From contig JAJSPD010000004.1 of NCBI GenBank assembly GCA_021307315.1, positions 434,001 through 498,000 of the forward strand: DNA of 64,000 nt. The letters are read 5' to 3'. The stretch comes from Bisporella sp. PMI_857. Its lineage: Eukaryota > Ascomycota > Leotiomycetes > Helotiales > Helotiaceae. A program made the translations under genes and the position numbers. The notes under the pieces are model-generated. The model was not told the DNA's origin and made no database searches. It was given only the letters and a program-made list of their open reading frames with translations. Of the stretch, positions 46,652 to 58,137 are shown piece by piece (within the stretch, counting starts at the first letter, position 1; every line of letters begins with the position of its first letter).

Positions 46652-47532
46652 ATCAAGTGCTGAATACATTGACTGGTTAATTCTTCTTCAAGCCCCAGCA
46701 AGCTGAGCACCAGATGAAAAAGAGTCATGCAGAGCACGCAAGCAATCAAAAATAATCCCAATGAACGCAAAGGAGCATTCAACGGTTCAGGGCGCCTCGA
46801 GGTGCAATGAAGGTCTGATACTGTCAACCTCGGATTCGTGAGCTACGAGATTGTCGAGAGGTAAGTATGGAGAGAAAAAGGTGTGGGAGGACGGTCTTTT
46901 TATAGAGATCTGGAGGATGGTGGTCTGGACTAGGCACCAGTCTTCGCTCTCGGCCGGGAAATTTTTCTGATATTGCGGGAATCGTGCTTGTGAATCCAGA
47001 CATGAGGCTACCCCCTGATATAGGCATGTGTTGTCATGAAAGTCGCGAGGCACCAACTTCTAGTCCTAATGCAGCAATACTTGTCAGGCATTTTATATCT
47101 AGCTGATTATCTTCCATAACTCAATGTGAAATTGGCGAAATTTATCACCCGCATCTGCCATCAAATGCCCGGCCCTTAATAGGTGCTCATACTATTGTTC
47201 CTAATATGGAAATATTCCTGAGAGGTACCTCCAGGCAAGCACCGCCAATGTCACCTCATCCACCTTACCCCTTCACTTCCCTACCTCATCTAGTCATCGC
47301 CGCGTAATCCCAACTCATAATGCATCCGAATACACTCCCTAAACCAGATATATCCATTGCAGGCATCCTTGGAGGCATTCTCTCCAGCAATTTAATCACT
47401 CCAACCCGGAGCCAGCCTGTAGGCCCACTTTCCCAATCTAGCATTTCACCAGCCTGTTGCCTTCCGCTCGCCTTTCCTCAACGCCTATAAGAGTATCATG
47501 AAGTTCCACTGAACCTTTCTTTTCTCTTTCCT
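46652..47532. other. Spacer between the PhyH gene and the U6-like RNA
   Basis: About 880 bp with no recognised gene. A TATAA at 47486-47490 lies about 47 bp before the RNA. Confidence 0.5.
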
Positions 47533-47635
47533 TTGCCCTTGGGCATTTGGTCAATTTAAAAAGATACAGAGAAGATTAGCATAGCCCCTGCACTAAGGAT
47601 GACACGCTCAATCAAAGAGATGCTACTCATTTTTT
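47533..47635 (+). ncRNA. U6 spliceosomal snRNA or diverged copy
   Basis: The block GATACAGAGAAGATTAGC followed by GCCCCTGCACTAAGGATGAC and ACACGCTC is the U6 core (the ACAGAGA box that pairs with the 5' splice site, then the U4-pairing and internal stem-loop segments). A 5' hairpin TGCCC-TT-GGGCA opens the RNA, and T6 at 47630-47635 is a Pol III stop. Compared with the fungal U6 I remember, several otherwise fixed bases differ (for example CATAG for CATGG and AAAAAG for GAAACG), and the TATA box is farther upstream than usual. It may be a functional variant or a pseudogene. Confidence 0.75.
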
Positions 47636-47840
47636 CATTGCGATCTACCATTGAGGTGGGCGTGAAGAAGGATTTCTTATGTTTCTTGATTGCTAGGACA
47701 GTGATTTGAGCTCAGGAAAGATGGAACAAGGTGGAGGGGATATGTAGTTGAATAAAAATGTGTCTCATATTCGAGCAAGCTATAATAAGGTATCTTTTGT
47801 ATTCACGAGCAATATGGTATTACATTACTCCATTCACTAT

Positions 47841-50800
47841 CTACTCTACAGCAGTAGGCACATCCATCACTCCCCGTCCAAAGAACTCGCTGATCGTGCC
47901 AAACTTGTCGCTGCTTCGTGCTAACGCATCTAGGAACATGTCATGGCGGTCTACACTCTCATCCTGCGCCCGCCTTATCGCACGAATAGTGTCATTATCT
48001 TTCTTGCACACCGGGCAGTCTCCTTCGAAGTTTCCGTCCGCGCCAAATTGCACATTCAGGCATTTGTTCTGGTGGAAGCTATGCTTGCATAAGAAGTGCC
48101 TAGAAGCTTGAGTTAGCATCAGTCAAATGGGTTTGCTAGGAAACATATTGAGGAGACATACACTGTAGGCAATGTAAGCTGGGTTCCGCACAAGGCACAA
48201 CGTGTAGCATTGAACGTTTGGGGTTTAGTTTCGAGATCAGAGATCTCTTGCCGTTTGTCGAGAGTTTGCTGCCGGTATGCTGTGATATTACGTCTATTTG
48301 AAATGATTTCTGTCCGTTCACGCTCAATAGTTTGCTGCAGGTATGTCTTTACCATACCCATAGTGGCAACAGCATTCGTGCTCAGAGTTTGAATGACTTG
48401 TAAGGGTGCCATCAGTCCGTCCTCATCGATCTTCTTGAGAACTGCGTCTAACTCATCGCCAGCTTCCTCCAGAATACGCGAATCTGAAGTGAAATATGCA
48501 AGAGCGGCAGGGTATAGTTGGGGCTCTTCCGGACCATATTTCCGGAGTGCCTTGATGGCACCACGAGTATCTTTGGCGGATGTGTATGATCTGAAGATAT
48601 CAAATCTGAGGCCAGCCTGTTCATGGACTAGGATTGTACCATCACGAAAATTAGACAGATGAGATAGAAGTAGAACATTCGAAGTGTCGATTGGAATAGC
48701 CTTCCCCTCGAGAAGTTTCTTGGCCTTGGTCTCCCACTCTTCTCTGTTTATCCCCTTTTTCTGATTGGATTTGTGTAGATACATTTCAAATAGTGTCGTA
48801 TATAGATCAATTTCATCTCTCTGTTTGAGGTCATCTGCCTTGAGGCAAGCCTCAAGGAAGAATATGAACTCATCTGGATGGTCAACGAATGAAGAAAATG
48901 CAGTTCGGGGCTGAGGTGCTTTATATTTAGGAGCTGTTGACTCAGATCCATTTTCAATCGCTTGATCACTGACTGTGGGGACTATGTTACCTTGTGCAGG
49001 TGGCGTGGTAACAGCGGCGGTATTCATATATGGCAAAGGCAGTAGATCTCTGAGATTTTGGACCTATGTACTGTTAGTGAGTGGTCTCACCAACCATCAC
49101 GATGGCTTCAGGTATAAGGACACATACAGCACTGACAGCCCCAGAGCCATAACCGGATATTTGTGGTGAAACCTCGAGGATAATTTCATCCTTTTTAGGA
49201 CGATATCGACCAGTAAAATAATCAATGAACAACCGAGTGGTATCCTGCAACCGCGTCAATACAAATGTAGAACAAGTTTCACGAGTATGCCGTATATTGG
49301 GTAGATATCTTACTTTGGAACAATGCTCTAGTAAGACTCGTGAATATTTCATTAAGTTTGGGTATGCACTTTCAGCATTAAGCCGCGCTATGTAGTCCAG
49401 GGCGTTCGCATACTTCTTGGAGTCTTCGATGAGAATATCAACAACTAATTCGTGTTCGCTATGCTTTTTGGCTAAGTAAGCCGCTTGCTCGAAATAGCCA
49501 CCTTGCCTGCACATAGATATTGCTGTGTCAAGATCAAACTTTAGATCGCCTGGTGACCTAATGAACTTCTCAAGCTTGTCAATATCTTTAAGTTTGGCAT
49601 AACAGTTCAAGAGAAGAGTCGTGTGATCTGCTGTCGCTTTATGATGCTCATGCAATTCTTCAAGGTACTCAATCAAGTTATGGATTCGTTGAGTGTCAAG
49701 ATACTAGCCATGTTAGTAAAAAAGATAATCGGAAAAATAATATCGACACTACCTTGCGGATGACTTGTGACGGTTCTGTGTTATCGATAGCCTTCAGATA
49801 TTGTTGCATGGCGCTATCATATTCTCCTTTCTGGTATAAATGGTCACCATACTTCCGAAAGATCACATTTTGCTGCGGGGAATCCATGCCACTTTTTTGC
49901 GCAAGATTGATAGCATATACAAAGAGGTTTCTTTGATATAGGATTTCGAGGCGTTGTGCCAGGGACTTCTCGTGATATCGGTAGATCTAGTAGTGGTAAG
50001 TCTAGGCTACAACATATTCGGGAGCATTATACCTTGCCATCTTGAGTAAGAGAAAATAGATCGCCCCATATCGTGAACAACGTCTGAACTGGGGAAACTA
50101 AAGACTCAGAATGTGCAACAAATTTCAAGTCGGTATCTAACAATGTGAACGTCGAAGTATTGAAGATGTCTTCAGCTTGCGTACTTCCGAATCGGCGAAG
50201 TGTACTCGACTTTGGTTGAATTGTGGTTGTTGGAGGGGACACGAGCGCTACGTAGTCACCATAGATAGCTACCAGACTCTTGGGGCCATCATAAGCAAAG
50301 CAAGGTCCCCTTCCTTCAAGACCATAGTAGTAGATAGCATCATCTCGGGCTACGACGATATCCCCATTCTTGCTGTCTACTGTCATGCAACCGACACCGC
50401 ATCCTAAATCTTCAAGCGTTCGTGCGGGCTGGCCTTGGCCTCGTCCAGATATGACGAGCTTCAGAATGCGGGATATTGTTGCAACATACAAAGTTGTCAA
50501 CCTCGAGTCTGTACGAAATTCTAGACCAGTGATGGGCTCCTCTGACTCGTGAACGACTCTTTGTTTTGCCCCCCTGTCGTGGACGAGGTCGCCCCTAATG
50601 ACCGTCACCGACCCGTTTGCAAATCCCACCGCTAGCTGTGATAGATCGTCAAGCGCTGTAAATGCCGATATCTACGTGTATGCGTCAGTAAAGATGCCGG
50701 CATAAGAGGGGGAGAAATATACTGGAAATGGCTTCCGTCCATTGCTAATACTTAATGTGGACTGGCAGGTTGGAAGGCCGGTTTTCTTGACTGGCTTATC

Positions 50801-51211
50801 TAGCGCCCATACTTTCAGAACTGGCTCATTGGGTAAGTCCTCCTACACGGTATCAGCTTTCTATCCACAGCCTTTCATAGTATGTCCGTACAGCGATTGT
50901 CACTAGTAAAGATGTGCCCTCCACCTGTTTCATTTGTGTAATCGAGCCAACATCGTGGGCTTGGAAGGTCCGCAACACCTTGAATGTGGAGGAGAGGATC
51001 CGGACTTTGCCATCATGGCTTCCTAAAAACAGGTTTTCAGAGCCAGAGCAAATGCAGCTAATCTCATTATTCTCAAGGAATGATTTGCTCTCATCGTCTG
51101 GCGCTTTGATTTGGCTGACTTCGAAGAAATCGAATGTTTTCCACTGTGGTGCATGTCAGTTAAGTTTCGCGGCACCGGATATGCTGCGAACCGCACCGAT
51201 GTTAGAGCCAT
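47841..51211 (-). CDS. VPS11: Vacuolar sorting protein 11, HOPS/CORVET core subunit (975 aa, nine exons)
   Basis: Exons are 51211-51197, 51143-50892, 50842-50723, 50671-50033, 49986-49753, 49703-49314, 49244-49128, 49063-48162 and 48099-47841; all nine join in phase. Vps11 (Pep5/End1) bridges the class C core of the endosome and vacuole tethers. The N-terminal half is a beta-propeller (for example FLGSHDGKVRIL, VGFANGSVTVIRGDLVHDRG); the middle is helical clathrin-repeat type (EILYQRNLFVYAINLAQKSG, DHTTLLLNCYAKLKDIDKLE); a coiled coil precedes a C-terminal RING-H2 domain (CALCGTQLTLPTVHFLCKHSF then CPVCKKDN). Length is near the family norm. The first exon is only 15 nt (MALTS). Confidence 0.92.
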
Positions 51212-53511
51212 ATCAAAACGAGCTCCTTATCATTCTACCGCATCTGCCGCATAGAAAGGCCACAATCCATGCGCTTCGACTACTGCATAGGCCGGTGGTA
51301 CGGAGTGGTAGTCTGGTTGATGTTGCAGCTGCAGGCAGGGATCCTGGGCAGCGATTTATTCTCCCAATGTTTTTACAAATGGGAATAATGTATGACAATT
51401 GGTTTGCTCCAAGCTTGTACTTGCGATACTTTCAGGGCGCCCGGCTGGAGAGGAATTATGCTTAGCTCAGGTACAGTAAGCTCGTACAGTTCAGTAAATC
51501 GCATTTTCCATTATGTTCCTGCCGCCGTCATTAAAAGTGGAGATATTTCTTGGCAACTCTCCAGCCGACAGCCATGCAGTAATTGGATTAGATAAGCTGT
51601 TCCAACGTTCTGTTTTAACCACAAACCTTTTCCAGCCTTTGGTACGAGCCGCAGCTGCATGTAAACGAGACGGGCGTTCCCTTCTTATGATCCCGCTGAT
51701 ATGGTTGAAGATTACCGCTTTCGATCAAACCTGCATATCAGCCACCGTCCACAAAGATCTCTACTGCTTACCGCAACTAAAGTCCACATCAACAATGGCA
51801 CTTCAGGGTTGAACCTTACTGTCCTGGTCGGGGAGGGTCACGATGGGAAATTACTGTAACACCTTACTGTGTCTGTTTAGGAAGGTATTTCATTATTGAA
51901 TTTTAAGCTGTTGCTAATAAAGCCGGATAAACGCTGCAATGGTTAATCTCGCGGAGGAACCAAGAACCTTGGGCAATATGGCCTGAGTCCGGACGCACCT
52001 TGTTTTCTCGACAGACGGACAGACTCACACACACCCACACAAACAAATATTGCCGACCATTCATGGAACGGATTAAAGTTAAGGTTTCCCATTCGCGAGA
52101 CACGCACGCACGCAACGCACGCTTGCACGTTTCCACGCACGACAGGTCTGCTGGGACCGACGTGGCAGGTATTAAGTTACTGCATCCCCACCTCCAAAAC
52201 CCCCGCCCCGGGATGCTTGACTACATAGTATAGTAAAGTGGCCACCCTCCCAAAGCAAAGAGCCAGTCCCAAGTGATACCGAATAAATGGCATGTGGAGT
52301 CTCTGGTTCTCCTTACGCCCAATGACAATGTCGCGGGAGAAATGCCGCACGTAAGAGCCATACACTCTCCGTCCCAGCAACACTTATCCAGCGAGCCGGG
52401 AATTCTTTGGTCACACCATCTCAAATTTAGCTGATGGGCCCTTCAGGTACCATTCAACATTTTTTCTCAGTGACAGTTACGATCCAGGCGGTGTTTTGCA
52501 TACGAAACTTTGATCCAAGTCAAAAACCGCCATTGAAGCACATGAAGACGCTTGTGGTGCTCCGGATTTCGACATCGTGCGTATCATTGGACTATCGGCA
52601 ACAAGCAAGGGTTCTCCTGCACGAGTCTGGGTCCCGATGCAAGTATACTTAAGAACGCTGATATCTTGTTGTTAGCTCTGAAACTACACCGAAAACGCCA
52701 TTAAGTTATGTATCTGGTATCCTAGGCTTAACATTACATGCGCCCGCTTTGTTCGTGTGCAACCACTCAGGTTACTCTTTGCAGCGCGCCAGCCAGTTAA
52801 ATTTAGCAAGCCGCCGACTCCGCGACAGATCGTCAATTGGTATTACTCGTTACCATGCACCAGATTTTGCCTTCTTCCTTCTCACCCGGAAGTACATACC
52901 CTACTTGCTTTTGCAGGCATTAGCATGCAGATGCTAAAAGGCCAATTAAGCGTACCGGGGCTCTGGGTCCACCGATCAACGGCCTTTAGAAGATGTCAAT
53001 AAGCTTGAACACTTCCCGCCCTTATCATGAGGGGTAAAGTTCTCTCAGTACCGCCCGTCTGGGTCAATTATTGCATCAGCATGGAACGCAACGTGTCCGT
53101 GCCGTTGTGGCTCTGGCAATTCTGTGTGCATATTGCACTTCTTTAGGTGATATGCCGTTGCATCGGTATGACCCGTGAATCCAGACTATCAGGTCGTCAG
53201 TTAGAGTCTGATTTGTGGGCTGAAGCATCTCAACTCGTCCTCAAGAACGGATTGTCATGCAGCAAAGCAAAAGCAGTTTATGATAGATACCTTGAGAAAC
53301 GTGCAATTGCCCTAGCTCGATTTTCTTTACTCTTGATAGTATGTTGTGAGCTTGAGACTTGGCAGCCTCTCCGTACTATAAGTTTGACGATCTCCCACCT
53401 TTTCCCTCCTCCCTTTTCTTTTCATCAACTACATTACATCTCTCTACAACTGCATAACCCGTCTCCACAAAAGCACACAACAGCCTTAAAGTCCCTAATA
53501 ATCTTTTCATC
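51212..53511. other. Divergent spacer, VPS11 and TauD genes
   Basis: About 2.3 kb with no gene recognised. It has a CA/CGCA-rich stretch at 52020-52130. A TATAAG at 53377-53382 lies about 130 bp before the TauD start. Confidence 0.5.
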
Positions 53512-55257
53512 ATGGCTCCCTCAGCAGTTGATGTTTATCCTATCAGCCAATTTCACGACTTGAAGGTGAAGGCTCAAGAATATGTCTTTGCCGACCGAAA
53601 AACCGCCGATCCAGCCAAGCTCATCAAGGAACCTATGAAGCTCACTGGAGCTTTGGATAAGTTCGAGTCGTTCGACTTGACTCCAGCCATTGGAAAGGAG
53701 TTTCCTAAGGCCAATCTTGCTGCGTGGCTCCAAGCTCCAAATGCTGACGAGTTGCTCCGTGACCTGGCTGTCACTGGCAAGTCTTTATCTTCTTATGCTC
53801 TTCCGTTCGCGTATATGTCATTGCAGGTCTGCTCAGGTTCCTATTCAATTCCTTCTCGGTCACTTCAAGCGTCTTACTTTGCGTCGTAGGCGTTTTTATA
53901 GTGTTGGAATGAGCCAAACTTTATTTTGTTAGACATGGTCCTTCATATGTGTCGCGTAGCGATAGGCTTATCTATCTGTCATGTCAGACAGTTAGATAAA
54001 GAGATTTTGCTCAATTGTGTGACATGCCTGAGTTCTTGTGTTGCACATATTGTATTTGTCACAGCTTACAACTTTAATATTGCACCTTCCAACTTGAGTG
54101 TTAGCTAACTTCGTATTTAGTTTCGCAACGCGGCGTTGTATTTTTCCGTGCTCAAGATGACCTCACAAATAACCTCCAAAAAGAGCTTTGCCAAAAGCTC
54201 GGTGAATTGACTGGCAAGCCAGCTGAATCCACCATGCATATTCACCCAATTTCCAACAAGTCGTTCCAGTGTAATAAGGATGATGAAATCAGCGTTATCA
54301 GCAACGACCTCGCCACCAAGATCTTCTGTGACCGAAAGGCCGAGCATCACAAGAAAAAGCAGTCTCTTAAGAAGGGATGGCACTCTGATATCACATTTGA
54401 GCCCGTTCCATCTGATTATGCTATCTTGAAGCTCACTGACATTCCAACTCTTGGCGGAGGTATGATCTATAATTCGTCTCATGCTTGAGGGATCGACTAA
54501 CGAAGAGATTAGATACTCTCTGGGCGTCAGGATATGAGGTCTATGACCGTTTCTCCCCGGCATACCAAAAGTTCCTCGAGAGCCTCACTGCCACCTACGC
54601 CCAACCACTCTTCACCCAAGCAGCCATCGATAAGAAGTTCAAGCTCTATGAAGAGCCACGCGGCAACCCACTTAACATTGGGGGCACCCTCTCCACTGAG
54701 CACCCGGTCGTCCGCACCAACCCGGTCACTGGCTGGAAGACCATCTTCGCCTTTGGCCACCATGTCCAGCACATTAATGGACTGACAGAGCGCGAGAGTT
54801 CTCATCTCCTCGATGAGTTCCTCCGCATGGTTACGGAGAACCATGATCTCCAGGTCCGCTTCAAGTGGAATAACCAGAATGACCTTGGTTAGTACCTATT
54901 AAGATGATCATAAGCAAAAAGGGCAACAACTAATAAAATCCAAATAGCAATCTGGGATAACCGTTCCACCTACCATGCTGCTACCTATGGTAAGTCTCGA
55001 GGTTTCACCTAAACCACGATAGTGCTGATGGGATATAAGATTATGACCAGAACGGACTCCGCACGGGACAACGATGCGTCGGAATTGGTGAGAGACCATA
55101 CCTCGACCCAGCATCCAAGTCTAAGCGCGAGGCTGAGGGAGAGGAATATATGGAGCCCGGTCCAGGTAGGTCAAGCCCGAAAAGATCTCTATTGCCTTAC
55201 GTTACAGAACCAAGAACTGACCTCGAGATTCTGATGCTAGGTTTCACTGTCTTTTAG
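53512..55257 (+). CDS. TauD/TfdA-family 2-oxoglutarate dioxygenase (about 387 aa)
   Basis: Exons are 53512-53776, 54121-54459, 54513-54887, 54948-54989, 55040-55165 and 55241-55257. Iron ligands are His176 and Asp178 (GWHSDITFEPVPSD) and His336 (STYHAATYDY); the 2-oxoglutarate Arg lies in RTGQRCVG. Family members cleave sulphonates, sulphate esters or phenoxy-acids. Intron 1 (344 nt) needs a GC donor, GCAAGT, to join DLAVT to VSQRGVVFFRAQ in frame; no GT site works. The last 75-nt intron is in frame with good donor, CTGAC branch and TAG, so read-through would give 412 aa; I favour splicing. The substrate is unknown. Confidence 0.86.
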
Positions 55258-55634
55258 ACTGCTAATGAGGTATCAATGAGTGAATGACTGTCACGAATCT
55301 CTTTTTTTCAAAGTGGGCGTAATGGGCGTGTGTATTCGCGCTTTGATTGTAGTTGGTTATGCCTAGGGCAGCGTCTTTGTTCCGTGTCTGCGACACCTTT
55401 ATGAAGCCATGAAAGTTTTGAAATTGCTGTTATAAAGCCGTTGATTAGCCATTTAATTAAGCTTGATTTAATGTTCTGATATACCTATGCACCTCGAGTA
55501 TCTGACCAAGGGTACACGCAACGCCTCTGAATCGTCGGCTACCCACCAAGGTCCAGGAGCTGCTCTATTTCACCAGAGGCGCCTTTCCCTTTAAGAACGT
55601 CGTAAGACCAAAACACTTAGTAAAGCATGAAAAA
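55258..55634. other. Convergent spacer
   Basis: About 380 bp between two gene 3' ends; nothing else recognised. Confidence 0.5.
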
Positions 55635-56459
55635 TCAACGTCCTGCCATACTAACAACCAAATTAACCACAATCCCCCATCCATTATATGCCTCATAAAG
55701 GCCATATTCATCCTCAACACTAAATGTCACCTCCTCCACGCCAATCTTCATCTGCACACTATCTTCCTTCGGCGGTGGCGGCGGCGGCGGAGCACTCACA
55801 TCACCTCTCTCCGTAACAGGCGGTGTCACCGTCGAACTCTTCTTCCGCCCCCAGCCGAAGAATCCTCCGCCCGAACTCGGCGTCTTCTCAACCGTCGTCT
55901 CAACCGCCTTCTGAACCTGCTGCCTCACAGGCTCCGCCCTCTTCACCCGGGACGCAGGACGTAAGTACCCAGCCAACCTCCTCGCCATCTCCTCATCCTC
56001 CCACCACAACCCCTCCTGCCCATCTTCCGCCTCGACCTCCTTCCCCCTGACCCTCACCACCCGATAAAACGTGCCTGGCGCCACCATATCATGGTTCGCC
56101 GGCAGGACATTCGGGTCCGGGCATGCTGTTGCCGTGACAAGTGTCAGGCTTCCAATGCGAAGACCGGAATTAGCGAAGTCGGTGAGGTAGCGTTGGATAT
56201 GTGCCGTTAAGATGGAAAGGACTTTTTGGTCCGCGGCGTAGGTGATGATGCTTTTCTGGTTTTGGATCGAGCTTATCTGGGAAGTAAGTGATGTTAGTTG
56301 GTCCTGGATCTGCGAGGAATAGACTTGGCTGGTAGTTGGCGATTTGTCTGTTGACTGTTGGGAGGAGGATGGTGGAGAGGTGATGGTGTCGGTGTAGGAA
56401 GGTGGTGCTGCTGCTTCCTCATGGGAAGAGGAGGTTGGGTTCTCTGATTTGATGTCCAT
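55635..56459 (-). CDS. Conserved-looking fungal protein, unknown function (274 aa)
   Basis: No domain is recognised. The N-terminal 50 residues are Ser/Pro/Thr-rich; residues about 45-90 look helical (a possible short coiled coil). The block around ITYAADQKVLSILTAHIQRY then GTFYRVVRVRGKE and GLWWEDEEMARRLAGYLRPA is compact and appears folded. A Gly/Lys patch (GGGFFGWGRKKS) and a run of seven or eight prolines (PPPPPPP, from GGCGG repeats) follow, and the C-terminus ends with a hydrophobic strand. A single exon with a clean ATG supports it as real. It might be a cytoplasmic adaptor, but that is guesswork. Confidence 0.75.
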   Translation of the reverse strand: MDIKSENPTSSSHEEAAAPPSYTDTITSPPSSSQQSTDKSPTTSQVYSSQIQDQLTSLTSQISSIQNQKSIITYAADQKVLSILTAHIQRYLTDFANSGLRIGSLTLVTATACPDPNVLPANHDMVAPGTFYRVVRVRGKEVEAEDGQEGLWWEDEEMARRLAGYLRPASRVKRAEPVRQQVQKAVETTVEKTPSSGGGFFGWGRKKSSTVTPPVTERGDVSAPPPPPPPKEDSVQMKIGVEEVTFSVEDEYGLYEAYNGWGIVVNLVVSMAGR

Positions 56460-58137
56460 GCTTGGATGTGTGTATAGTAATGCTGTGTATACGGTAGAGG
56501 ACGGGGATCCCTCGCCTAGATGATATGCTTCGTTTGTTGATAAAGAGCCGAAGGTTTAGGGTCGGATGACGTTACAGGTGACTTTGATCTAGTCAGATGT
56601 ATCTGGAGCTAGGAGATAAGATAGAACACGTTGAGAACGTTCTAAGAGTAATCTAGGATGAAGTCTGTTGGAACACTATAGATAAAATGCGGGTCCGTCA
56701 AGAAGGAGAAAAAAGGGTTGGTATGCTGGTGACTGATATCGTTCAACTGCATTGCATGTCTGTCTCACTTCAAACAATGAATCCCAGAATGATCCAAAAT
56801 TCTGGAACCGGAATCATTACTTGGAATAGCGAGCTTGGGCTTCGGCGAGAGGCTGCGGTTCCGCGACCGGATAAAATTGGTCAAGAGACAAATCCACCTC
56901 AATGGGGTGCCTCACAATATCAAAGCTTCCGATCCGCCTCTGGTGAGGCAGAGAAGCACCCCCCACCTGATCAGGTGCAGTATGAGCCACTTTCTAGCCC
57001 TCTTCTAGAAGCCGGCTAATCTTCCCGAAAGGCGTCATTGGGTCAAACCGAAAGGCTGATCCTTCCTTAAAACAAGAAAGATGAAGTTTGGGTAGTTGCG
57101 GGGGTGCAAAACTTGGTGGGTCCTAGCATTGCTGGAAAGGAGTCAGCCTCGCTTAGCTGCGACTAGTCGGAATTCGGCAAGCCACCTCTCTTCTTGGTAT
57201 GTGCGCCAACCTTTCACCGAGTTCAGCATCTTGAATCTTATTTATCGAATACTAGACAGCTCTCTTAGAAACGGGATCTCTTCGAGCCATGCATCAGAGC
57301 GATGAAGGTTTCTGGATAAGACGGCATATGATAACCTGTATCTCGAACACATGGGCATCCCCCATTGGAGGCAGTGCACTCCTCAATTTTCGAGGTTGCA
57401 GCGTATTGAGCGAAGCTTTACATGAAAGAAATCCTTCAGCCTCGTTGATATGGTCCCTTGATCAAATCGATCTGTGCGGTATTTTGATTGCGGGGCATGA
57501 TTGCTTACCATTGTCTGCCTATCGCCTGTGGCCACCAACCAACGCTGTTTACACTGCCCAGCATTAGCCAATCCGAAATGCATATATTGGAGCGATCGAG
57601 GATACCAATTCAACCTTCAATCGTCAAATTGACTCAATTAGCAAGACACTGCTTGTTCCCGGAGTGGTTCCGTTTGCCCAGTCTCGATCAAGCATAAATT
57701 AGCAGCACACCGTCATAACCGGTTTACACACTCCTAAGTAGTTTCAACGAAACCCTAATCGGTCAAAGAATTTCGATAGCGTGAGTAAATTATAATGTTG
57801 CCTTCAACCTATAGATCACATGAGAATTTTTAAAGCGTTTAGCTGACTTCTCGAAAGCCTTAAGCCAGTGGGTCCCAGATTTTCGTCGTTGGGAAATAGT
57901 TACGGCCTCTACTATTTAAGACGCACTTTCGTGGATTTTCTTGAGTTTTTCTTTTATTCTCAATTACGAATCATATTTGTATTTTCAAATATCTCTAAAG
58001 CACAACTCACTCTTTTGATGTAAGTCTAGTCCGCTGTTCCAATCTTCCTTTCTATTATGTACATCAAAAAGAACCTATTGCCAAGCATCAGAAACTAACA
58101 TATACAGACCACATTAACTCTCAACATATTCGTCAAA
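56460..58137. other. Divergent promoter, unknown protein and flotillin
   Basis: About 1.7 kb. A TATTTAAG at 57915-57922 and a leader intron (58020-58107) belong to the flotillin gene. No coding region is supported. Confidence 0.5.
58020..58107 (+). other. 5'-leader intron of the flotillin gene
   Basis: GTAAGT donor, CTAAC branch at about 58094-58098, ATACAG acceptor; 88 nt, ending 30 nt before the ATG. All three signals are good. Confidence 0.6.

Noticed and set aside
52000..52233. Frame through the CA/CGCA-rich stretch
   Set aside because: It is a translation of simple repeats.
53147..53563. 138-codon frame upstream of the TauD gene
   Set aside because: It overlaps the TauD start in another frame and reads as leader sequence.
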